Assembly: GCA_034189085.1 (NCBI GenBank)
Contig: JAXHVH010000014.1
Span: 1 to 51,694, forward strand
DNA from: M55B129 sp034189085
GTDB taxonomy: Bacteria > Bacillota > Dethiobacteria > DTU022
Reading direction: 5' to 3'
Length of the DNA stretch: 51,694 nt
In this document: one piece after another, positions 44,373 to 51,694 of the stretch
Position numbering within the stretch: position 1 is the first letter of the stretch
Layout of the letters: the number at the start of each line of letters is the position of its first letter
Program-made: the position numbers and the translations under genes
The notes under the pieces: model-generated
Seen by the model: the letters and a program-made list of their open reading frames with translations, nothing else
Database searches by the model: none
What the model was told of the DNA's origin: nothing

Positions 44373-47300
44373 TTGCAAGAAGACAATGGGAACAAAACAA
44401 TTGAACGAAAATTTGTTCGGTTGATTAATAATCCGACGCAAGTAGGCATTTTGACCGGTCGTGAACAACCAAGAAGAAATCGTAAAATGCTCCAAGTCCA
44501 ATTCTCTACAGGTACAAGATGGGTGCCTGAACAACAGCTTAAAATTATAGAAAATAAGCAGTTGTCACCTTTAGATATGCTGGAATCACAAAAACTTGGT
44601 CGCCCAATCGATTTGCGTCGTGCATTGACACATGTTAAACTTTCCGGGCGATTGGCTGATGTGATCTACAGTATGGAAGCAACAAATACTGATTTTTATG
44701 CTTACCAGTTCAAGCCAGTGATTAAGGTCCTTGAATCTCCAACGAACGGAATTCTTATTGCAGATGAAGTGGGTTTGGGCAAAACTATTGAAGCCGGGTT
44801 GATTTGGACGGAGTTGCGTAGTCGATTTGACATGCGTCGCCTTCTGGTAATTTGTCCGGCTGCACTTCGGGAAAAATGGTGCAGAGAGTTATCTACGAAA
44901 ATTGGAGTTTATGCTCAGATATGTGATGCAAAGGAAACATTGAAAATATTACAGGATGAAGAAATGAATTCTCGAGGTTTTGCAATTGTAGCAAGCATGC
45001 AAGGATTACGCCCTCTACGTGGTTGGGAAGAGGATGATGTGAGAGGCCCAACTGCAGATCTGGCCCGCTTTCTAAGGCAAAAGGAAAATGAGGACCGGTT
45101 GGTTGATCTCCTTGTCATAGATGAAGCCCATCATTTACGTAATCCCGAGACACAAACCAATGAGCTAGGGCAGCTCTGTAAGAACGTATCTGATTATACA
45201 ATCTTGCTTACAGCAACTCCAATCCATAACCGGAATGAAGATCTCTTCTCGTTACTCCGTTTATTAGATCCTGATACTTTTACAAGATCGGAAGTTTTTT
45301 CTCAAATTCTTGAAGCAAATGCTCCTTTAATCCAAGCACGTGACCTTGTGTTAAAAACTAATTTTGAAAAGGAAAAGCTATACGAACTATTACATGAGGC
45401 GCGGCAGCATTCTTTATTAAGGGATAACCGACAACTTTCAATTATTGAGGAAACAGAAATAAAACCTGAGCAGCTACATCGGCGTGACATAAGAAGCAGG
45501 CTAGCTTATAGGCTTGAGACGGTAAACTTATTGGCTCATGTTGTTACTCGTACGAGAAAAAGGGATGTAAAGGAATGGCGGGTAATAAGGGAGCCTATTC
45601 TTGAGTTGGTTGATCTTGATCCAGTTGAGGAAAAATTTTATAATTTGGTGAGTGAAGTTGTTATTGAGTATGCACGACAGCGAATGGCAAACGAGAGATT
45701 TCTATTAGCTCAGCCTCAAAGACAAATGACAAGTAGTATGGCAGCCTCATTACGTTCTTGGCAGAATAAATTAATAGATCTTGAGATGACCAAGGAAAGC
45801 GATGATGATTTAGGTACTGACTCAATGCAAAATGTTTTGGGACCTGTGGTAGGTGAGATAGTAAAACGGTCAAAAAATTACGTAAACCTTGATCATTTAA
45901 TTGCTGTAGATACTAAATATAAACGACTATGTAAAATATTGAGAGATTATTTGCATGATTACTCTGGTGAAAAAGTAGTTGTTTTTTCTGCTTTCCGAGC
46001 GACTCTTGCCTATTTAGCGGAAAGGCTTTCATCAGACGGAATATCATGCATTCAGCTTAAAGGTGGTCAAAGAGAAACAAAAGATGAAATAATTAACTTA
46101 TTTAGAAAGCCTGAAGGTCCGAACGTATTATTGTCTTCTGAAGTTGGCGGGGAAGGGGTAGATTTGCAGTTTTCACGGGTTGTAATTAATTATGACTTAC
46201 CGTGGAATCCAATGCGTCTTGAACAACGCATTGGTCGAATTGATCGTTTAGGGCAAAAAGCTAAAATAGTAGTTATCTGGAATATCTTATATGCTGATAC
46301 TATTGATGCACGTATATATAATCGCTTATATGTAAAACTAGATCTTTGTAGAAAAGCACTTGGCGATTTTGAGGCTATACTCGGCAATAAAATTCGCAAA
46401 CTTGAAATTGAGCTTCTATCAGGGCAGTTAACGGCAGAGCAGCAGAATCAATTAGTGGATCAAACTGCCCAAGCACTTGAAAACCTCCGCTTAGAAGAAC
46501 AAAAACTTGAGCAAGATGCAGCAAGTTTAGTTGCATATGGAGATTATATTTTGAATCAAGTTCAGGCTGCAAGAGAGCTACATCGATGGATTAGTGGTGG
46601 AGATATATTGAGGTACGTTTCCGATTACCTTCGGCTTTATTATTCTGGTTGTGAACTGCATCAGATAGAAGCCGGATCTATGATTGTTGAATTAGAGTTG
46701 TCCAATAAGGCCAAGTTTGATCTGGCTGAATATATAAAAGAACACCGGATATCTTATCATACCAAGTTGGCTAATGCAACACGGCCAGTCCGGTGCCTTT
46801 TTGAAAACCGGGTTACAGGTCCCCAAAGAAGAACTGAAGAAATAATATCACAGTTCCATCCCCTGGTGCGTATGATCAGCTTCAATATAACTAACGGTGA
46901 GGAACAACTAACACCGGCGGTGGCCTTAACTTTAAATAAAGATGAAATTGAAATTGCAATTCCTCAGGGAATATATATTTTGGCTGTATCTTTATGGTCT
47001 TTTCGTGGTTTGCAGGATACTGAAAAATTGGCTTATGCAGCTGCTTTATTTGAAAATCCTGATCTAGTAATAGATCCTGATGATGCAGAAAGACTTGCAA
47101 TTGCCTCCATTGTGTTTGGTCAGGATTGGCTGGAAGCACGTAATAGTATTGATCTTGAGCATGCGTATTACGTAGCCAACGATTTTTTATTTTATATGTT
47201 AAATCGTGACTATGAAAACTATTTGCGTGAACTCGAGGCAAGGAATGAAGACCGTGCGGACATTCAACTTCAAACATTAAATCAACATTTACGAAAACAA

Positions 47301-47489
47301 AATGAAAATCTGCAAGAAATATTACTTAAACACCAAATGGCTGGTCGTGAGACCCTGGTGAAAGCCACGGAGGGGCGAATTCGAGCTTTAAAGAATCGTG
47401 TTGAACAGCAGCGATTAAAAATAGAAAACAGAAGGACTGTTCAATCAGAGGACCGCGAAATTGCGTTGGCTGTTATCCGGATCAAATAA
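44373..47489 (+). CDS. SNF2-family helicase of a defence module (BrxHII/DrmD-like)
   Basis: A 1038-residue SNF2/RapA-type translocase. The N-terminus has a small RapA-like beta domain (NNPTQVGILTGREQ). Motif I is IADEVGLGKTIEAGL (about residue 129), the DEAH box is LVIDEAHHLRNPE (about residue 248), motif III LLTATPIHNRNEDL, and motifs V-VI GGEGVDLQFSRVVINYDLPW and RLEQRIGRIDRLGQ. A coiled-coil-rich C-terminus (ENLQEILLKHQM, RALKNRVEQQRL) follows. TTG start after GAGGGGG. Similar proteins occur in type 3 BREX (BrxHII) and DISARM (DrmD). Here the partner is an Hsp70-like protein starting 16 bp later, and no DISARM drmA/drmB is seen. Confidence 0.85.
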   Translation: MQEDNGNKTIERKFVRLINNPTQVGILTGREQPRRNRKMLQVQFSTGTRWVPEQQLKIIENKQLSPLDMLESQKLGRPIDLRRALTHVKLSGRLADVIYSMEATNTDFYAYQFKPVIKVLESPTNGILIADEVGLGKTIEAGLIWTELRSRFDMRRLLVICPAALREKWCRELSTKIGVYAQICDAKETLKILQDEEMNSRGFAIVASMQGLRPLRGWEEDDVRGPTADLARFLRQKENEDRLVDLLVIDEAHHLRNPETQTNELGQLCKNVSDYTILLTATPIHNRNEDLFSLLRLLDPDTFTRSEVFSQILEANAPLIQARDLVLKTNFEKEKLYELLHEARQHSLLRDNRQLSIIEETEIKPEQLHRRDIRSRLAYRLETVNLLAHVVTRTRKRDVKEWRVIREPILELVDLDPVEEKFYNLVSEVVIEYARQRMANERFLLAQPQRQMTSSMAASLRSWQNKLIDLEMTKESDDDLGTDSMQNVLGPVVGEIVKRSKNYVNLDHLIAVDTKYKRLCKILRDYLHDYSGEKVVVFSAFRATLAYLAERLSSDGISCIQLKGGQRETKDEIINLFRKPEGPNVLLSSEVGGEGVDLQFSRVVINYDLPWNPMRLEQRIGRIDRLGQKAKIVVIWNILYADTIDARIYNRLYVKLDLCRKALGDFEAILGNKIRKLEIELLSGQLTAEQQNQLVDQTAQALENLRLEEQKLEQDAASLVAYGDYILNQVQAARELHRWISGGDILRYVSDYLRLYYSGCELHQIEAGSMIVELELSNKAKFDLAEYIKEHRISYHTKLANATRPVRCLFENRVTGPQRRTEEIISQFHPLVRMISFNITNGEEQLTPAVALTLNKDEIEIAIPQGIYILAVSLWSFRGLQDTEKLAYAAALFENPDLVIDPDDAERLAIASIVFGQDWLEARNSIDLEHAYYVANDFLFYMLNRDYENYLRELEARNEDRADIQLQTLNQHLRKQNENLQEILLKHQMAGRETLVKATEGRIRALKNRVEQQRLKIENRRTVQSEDREIALAVIRIK

Positions 47490-47504
47490 ATTATTAGGGA
47501 GGCT

Positions 47505-48968
47505 ATGATGTTTTTCTTTAAAAAGAATCCGAGAAAACCAGTAGGCAACCGGAAGGTTAGTATAACAGATTCTATTTGTGACGAATATATTTTACAGTAC
47601 AATAACCCAGGGCAAAATGGGGAATGTGAATTGAATATTGGCCTTGATTTTGGGACATCTTCTTCAAAAATGGTTATCCAGGCACCAGATCTTCCCGGTC
47701 AGCCCAGTTATGCAATTAATTTTGGGGAATATTCCTCTGAAGTGTCTCCATATCTTCAACCAACTATATTGTGGTTATCGGCTGATGGTGTATGTTATTT
47801 AGATCATCATGATAATACGAAAAAAATAAGAAACATTAAACTCAAATTATTTCTAGACAACGATGAATGTAACGGTGGTTCTGCTTCAGTTTCACAAAAT
47901 GATAACATCGAGGCATTGGCAGCTTGTTATCTTGCACTGGTGCTTCGTTACAGTCGACGGTGGTTCCTAGAAACAAAACAAGATTTATTATGTCATTTTG
48001 AAAGATTTATTTGGAATTTTAACATGGGGGTGCCGTCACCATGTATTGAAGATAATGAAGAAAACAGGATATTTCGAAGGGTAGGAAAGGTCGCATGGAA
48101 GCTGTCTACACTAAAAGAGTCACAAATTACGATAACCCAAGCTGGAATCGAACTTAGTCAAGTAAATGACCCGGAATACTGGGATAACGATGAAGATTTT
48201 TCTTGTGACTTTGAAATAATTCCTGAGGTTGCTGCTGGTGCGATTGGCTATGCACTTTCAGATCTTAGGCAGAATGGATTACATATAATGATTGATATTG
48301 GTGCTTCCACATTAGATGTATGTAGCTTTAAACTTGATAAAAAAGAAGGAAGTAATCGTTACAGCCTCTTCTTATCAGATGTCCAGTATTTAGGAACAAT
48401 TGGATTATACGACAGTTTAATTAACGAACCAAGAAATGTTTATGAAAAACATGCGATTACATTATCTGCTACACATGACCCAATGACTCCGATTCCAAAA
48501 GAAGCTAATCATTATTTGTTACCTAAAGAGGAAATAGTGGCAGCACTTAAGGAAGTACAGGAGAGCTACAAAAAGGAATTTCTTACTACGATACGAAGAG
48601 TAATCAATCAAACCAGACTTCGTCGTGATCCAAATGCTACCGTATGGCGTAATGGTAGGCTTCCGGTTATCTTGATCGGTGGTGGATGTAAAATGGAATT
48701 TTTATATAAAGCAGTTGAAGAACTGGATGATTGGTTGAAGGGTCTTGTTAGAAATGATGGAATTCGATTTTTATCACCACCCATTCCGGAACAGCTTGTT
48801 GATTCAGAAGAGTACGCAGATGATTACCATTACTTAGCTGTTTCATGGGGGTTAAGTCATCGACCACTTGATGTGGGCGATATTATCCCGGCAGACCATA
48901 TTCCTGATGTTGAGCGCCCTCGACCTATTAATTGGCGAAGCCGTTATGTTGGCAAGGAGCTGGTATAA
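47505..48968 (+). CDS. Hsp70/actin-fold ATPase paired with the SNF2 helicase
   Basis: A 487-residue protein with the actin/Hsp70 nucleotide-binding signature. Phosphate-1 loop is NIGLDFGTSSSKMVI (about residue 46), phosphate-2 MIDIGASTLDVCSF (about residue 262), and the adenosine motif ILIGGGCKMEFL (about residue 387). A chaperone substrate-binding domain of DnaK type is absent, and no DnaJ is nearby. The RBS GGGAGG sits just before the ATG, 15 bp after the helicase stop, so both are co-expressed. The likely role is as a nucleotide switch or assembly factor for the helicase; this is inferred from gene pairing only. Confidence 0.8.
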   Translation: MMFFFKKNPRKPVGNRKVSITDSICDEYILQYNNPGQNGECELNIGLDFGTSSSKMVIQAPDLPGQPSYAINFGEYSSEVSPYLQPTILWLSADGVCYLDHHDNTKKIRNIKLKLFLDNDECNGGSASVSQNDNIEALAACYLALVLRYSRRWFLETKQDLLCHFERFIWNFNMGVPSPCIEDNEENRIFRRVGKVAWKLSTLKESQITITQAGIELSQVNDPEYWDNDEDFSCDFEIIPEVAAGAIGYALSDLRQNGLHIMIDIGASTLDVCSFKLDKKEGSNRYSLFLSDVQYLGTIGLYDSLINEPRNVYEKHAITLSATHDPMTPIPKEANHYLLPKEEIVAALKEVQESYKKEFLTTIRRVINQTRLRRDPNATVWRNGRLPVILIGGGCKMEFLYKAVEELDDWLKGLVRNDGIRFLSPPIPEQLVDSEEYADDYHYLAVSWGLSHRPLDVGDIIPADHIPDVERPRPINWRSRYVGKELV

Positions 48969-49003
48969 GGTTGTGAGGAAGGAAACAATTATTAAGTAAT
49001 ATG

Positions 49004-49082
49004 TTTTTACAAATCTTAATAATTTTTTTACTGCAATAAATTAAGCCATGGGTAAAGCTGTATTTTTACAGATGTTAATAAT
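49004..49082 (+). repeat. Imperfect 20-bp direct repeat in an AT-rich gap
   Basis: TTTTTACAAATCTTAATAAT (49004-49023) and TTTTTACAGATGTTAATAAT (49063-49082) match at 18 of 20 bases, 59 bp apart. They lie in the 334-bp gap after the Hsp70-like gene. They could be iterons of a regulator or a duplication scar. Confidence 0.5.
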
Positions 49083-49166
49083 AAACAAAAATTTTTAAAC
49101 TAGTGATATTGTGTTGTAATGTTGAGGTCGTTTCGAGAAAACTGTTAAAGGAAAAAGGATATTAGG

Positions 49167-49265
49167 ATGTGTTATTTCGGCCCACCTGAATTATTAGATG
49201 AAGTCGTTATTGATGAGGCAAAATTGTATTCAATATTTAAGATAACTAATGATAATCGATATTAA
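49167..49265 (+). CDS. Possible 32-residue small protein
   Basis: An ATG preceded by GGAAAAAGGATATTAGG opens a 33-codon frame (MCYFGPPELLDEVV, EAKLYSIFKITNDNRY) in the gap before the NERD helicase. No family is recognised. It might be a microprotein or the remaining N-terminus of a lost gene. Confidence 0.3.
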   Translation: MCYFGPPELLDEVVIDEAKLYSIFKITNDNRY

Positions 49266-49302
49266 ATAAGTGGAAGATTATTTTTTTTGAGGGGATGATT
49301 TT

Positions 49303-51113
49303 TTGCCTATATACCCTACTAAACTTCCCACAAGTATGAGAAATGATCCAAAAAAAACCGCGGAACTTATGCTCTATGACTATTTCAAAGAAAACCTTTC
49401 CCCCGATGATGCTGCCATATACAGTGTAGATCGGATTTGCAATTTCAGAAGGCAAAATCTTAATGAACTGATCGATCCTCACACAAACAGTGCGGTTAAC
49501 TCTACTGATTATCCTGTGGGTGAAACTGATTTTATCCTTGTGACCCTGCCTGGACTTCTTGTTTTGGAGGTTAAAGGCGGGAGGGTATTTATTGAAGAAG
49601 GAACTTGGTACAGTAAAGATAACAATGGTAATGTCAATGATATTGAGAATCCGCTGAAACAGGCACGGAAGAACATGTATGCGGTGATCAGTACCCTGAA
49701 GAACTGCAGAGAGTTTTACAACCGGTTTATCCCTATCGGTTACGCTGCTGTTATGCCCCGCACTACAAAGTGGGATGGAGAAATTGTTGATCAGAGATTG
49801 CTTCTTTTTCAGGAGCAGTGTGGCGATATGTTGTTGTTCAAGCTGAAAGAGGTTATTGGCTACTGGCGGAAGCTGTGGAGTGATCAGGGGAAACTGGTTG
49901 AAAATATTGATCAAAAAGATATAGCACTGGTTGTTTCAAAATTTGCTCCAACTGTGGAGATCAAGAAAAAGCCATTAAGGAAAAAGATCGAACAATTTAA
50001 GGATGTAGTCTTGACTCTTACTGAAAACCAGTTTGAAATATTGAAAAGCCTGGGTGGTAACCGGAAAGCCGTGATTACTGGTGGGGCTGGCACGGGCAAA
50101 ACCCTGCTGGCAATGGAAAAAGCAAAGCAGGTTGCCGGGCAGGGGCAAGAACATTGTTTACCTGCCCGAACCGGCTGCTTTCGGAATATGTAAAAAGTCA
50201 GCTGCAGGATGTGGATAATCTTGAGGTGATGAACTTTCACGAGCTCTGCTTCAACTGGGGAGTGAAGGCCGGCATTGAGGGTTTGATCGATCCCGACGGG
50301 CCTGACAGGCGCATGGTGCCGGCGGATTATTACAAAAAGATCCTGCCCGAAACTTTGGTTGACGCATCAGGAATCCTTGAAGAGCGCTTTGAGGCGGTCA
50401 TTGTCGATGAGGCCCAGGAGATGGAAGATATCTACTGGACTGCTTTGCAGTATTGCCTTGTGGAAGAGGATCCTATCTTCTATATTTTTTGCGATCCCGA
50501 TCAGTCCATCTGGCACCTGGAGAACTGCCTGCCCTTTAATGAACCAACATACCATCTCAGTAAAAATTTAAGAAACAGCAGAGAAATATTCGAAGCCCTC
50601 AAGCAGTTGAGTGAAGATACTGATTATCAGAACGGCTGCGACAATGAGGGTGAATTTAAATTAATTAAGCATAAAACTGAAGAAGACTTGGTAGAAAAAT
50701 TAGGGAAATTACTTTCTGAACTGATTGGCCGGGGTTATTCAGCAAAAGATATAGCAATTGTTACAGGCAAAAGTCTTGATGCCAGCATACTGGCAGGTCT
50801 GCATAAGGTAAACGGCTTTGATCTCACCCAGGATCTTTACGATACTGCAGACAAAGTGCTTTTCTCTAGTGCCCGTAGGTTCAGGGGTATGGAAGCAACT
50901 GTGGTTATTATGATTGAAGTAGATTATATTGTCGAATTGGATAAGTTGAAGGAAGAACTTGGGAGCAGATTTACATATGAGGATGATAAAGATACACTTT
51001 TTAGGATTGCCAGAGAGACCTTATTAATCGGAATGAGCAGGGCTCAGCACGGTCTTTACATAATAACAGATGACAAAACAGCAAAGCGACTAAAGGAGAT
51101 GAGTATTGAATAA
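49303..51113 (+). pseudogene. NERD nuclease-UvrD-type helicase fusion, frameshifted
   Basis: The first part is a NERD nuclease-related domain (GETDFILVTLPGLLVLEVKG, a PD-(D/E)XK core of Asp and Glu-x-Lys) followed by helicase motif I AVITGGAGTGKTLLAME. The frame then breaks between about 50130 and 50165, near a G4 run (50142-50145). The rest continues in another frame: LFTCPNRLLSEYVKSQL, Walker B VIVDEAQEM, SARRFRGMEATVVI and LLIGMSRAQHGLYII, all typical of superfamily 1 helicases. TTG 49303 follows GAGGGGATG. Intact, it would be a ~600-residue DNA repair or defence helicase-nuclease. GC content rises again here, unlike the preceding AT-rich genes. Confidence 0.8.
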
Positions 51114-51161
51114 AAGTAAATTACGGCTACATAATATTTTCCCATGGCAGGTGAATTTTAA

Positions 51162-51608
51162 GTGAGCTTAACTATCCCCGCAGCATTGAAAGCGGTTGAA
51201 TCGGCCAAGGATGCGCTGCTGGCTTTGGCAGAATGGAAGAGGAAAAACAGGGGCAATGCCAGGGCATTAATTCTTGAAATCGAAGATAATTATCGTTACC
51301 TGAGAATGGTCGCTTTTGACGAGGTTGCCCTGAATGATATTGTGGATAGCCTGTCGGTTGATGAATACAAAAGGCTAGTAAGGGAAGGGTTCGATATTAA
51401 TCAACTTAAGAAAAAGAAAATTAAGGACGATCCTTCTTTTAAAAACAGTCAGTTCTACAGCTGGGTGGGCAAGAGCACTGAAGAGCTGGTCGATTCTATC
51501 TACAGCAAGATAGCTAATCTAAAGATTCTATATCCCCATAATAAAGCTAACAAAAAGTACCGCTGGGGTGTGCGTATAAACGCTACAATAAAAGTGATCC
51601 AGTTTTAA
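51162..51608 (+). CDS. Uncharacterised protein, 3' end probably altered by an insertion
   Basis: The 148 residues (about 13 from the end supplied by new sequence) start SLTIPAALKAVESAKDALLA and are helical and charged (VDEYKRLVREGFDINQLKKK). No family is recognised. GTG at 51162 follows CAGGTGA. The last codons KVIQF read through AAAAGTGATCCAGTTTTAA, whose core is repeated 34 bp downstream as in an insertion-sequence end. So the original C-terminus is probably lost. It is located directly after the NERD helicase. Confidence 0.55.
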   Translation: MSLTIPAALKAVESAKDALLALAEWKRKNRGNARALILEIEDNYRYLRMVAFDEVALNDIVDSLSVDEYKRLVREGFDINQLKKKKIKDDPSFKNSQFYSWVGKSTEELVDSIYSKIANLKILYPHNKANKKYRWGVRINATIKVIQF

Positions 51609-51694
51609 GCGAAACGCCAGAAAAAAAGTGATCCACTTCCAAAAATAACCTGTATAGTCATAAGAGTGAACAAAATTGACTAGACAGGGGTGAG
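51590..51694. mobile_element. Possible end of an insertion sequence (IS21-like repeated end)
   Basis: AAAAGTGATCCAGTT (51590-51604) and AAAAGTGATCCACTT (51624-51638) are near-identical direct repeats 34 bp apart. Multiple short repeats at the termini are typical of IS21-family elements. The rest of the element and its transposase, if present, lie beyond the window; AGGGGTGAG at the last bases could be the ribosome binding site of its first gene. Confidence 0.35.

Noticed and set aside
44373..47489. A full DISARM system around the SNF2 helicase
   Set aside because: No drmA, drmB (DUF1998), drmC or DISARM methyltransferase is present in the window.
1..51694. CRISPR array or cas genes
   Set aside because: No regularly spaced repeats of 24-40 bp and no Cas-like proteins were seen despite the defence setting.

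Overview
The window looks like the chromosome of an anaerobic, low-to-mid G+C Bacillota, most likely a clostridial lineage. The evidence is a complete CodY, LarB/LarC for the nickel-pincer cofactor, a UPF0316 protein next to MurI, a LemA/HtpX pair, strong AGGAGG-type ribosome binding sites and sigma-A promoters. A species cannot be named from the sequence alone.

Layout. (1) 1-9500 is ordinary core genome: the tail of a flavin/2Fe-2S reductase subunit, larB-larC, codY, a UPF0316 gene overlapping murI, lemA-htpX on the minus strand, rph, rdgB, an aromatic-acid-exporter-like membrane protein and tRNA-Pro(UGG). (2) 9500-14400 holds an IS3 scar and a three-gene sugar ABC importer (ATPase, permease, lipoprotein binding protein). 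(3) 14400-20680 is a gene graveyard: two broken PIN toxins, an ArsR with a near-perfect promoter, IS256 and IS3 wrecks, one intact VapBC pair, and a strikingly GC-rich katG. (4) 20678-22579 is a TPR protein of unknown role. (5) 22780-51113 is a large defence island.

The island's core is a complete type 1 BREX operon (brxA, brxB, brxC, pglX, pglZ, brxL). It is preceded by two modification-dependent (type IV) restriction genes, an HNH enzyme with a sulfur-binding-like domain and a PUA/EVE-like plus Mrr enzyme. It is followed by three uncharacterised accessory genes, among them a protein with a HEPN-like RNase motif and a DUF6979-nuclease-like fusion. Next come an McrB/McrC pair, a KTSC-domain lipoprotein and a half-length N-formylglutamate amidohydrolase-like protein. 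A SNF2 helicase with an adjacent Hsp70/actin-fold ATPase and a NERD-UvrD helicase follow. The last gene runs into what looks like an insertion-sequence end at the right edge.

The most notable points are these. Every type IV restriction nuclease around the BREX genes, and the NERD helicase, is broken by single-base frameshifts, several of them in homopolymers, while all six BREX genes are open. The specificity region of PglX is compositionally foreign to the rest of the gene. Two unusual gene groups, the wHTH/HEPN pair and the SNF2 plus Hsp70-like pair, are candidates for undescribed defence modules. Three genes (larB, rdgB, brxC) appear to start at ATT, ATC or CTG with good ribosome binding sites and no nearby ATG, GTG or TTG that keeps the conserved N-terminus.
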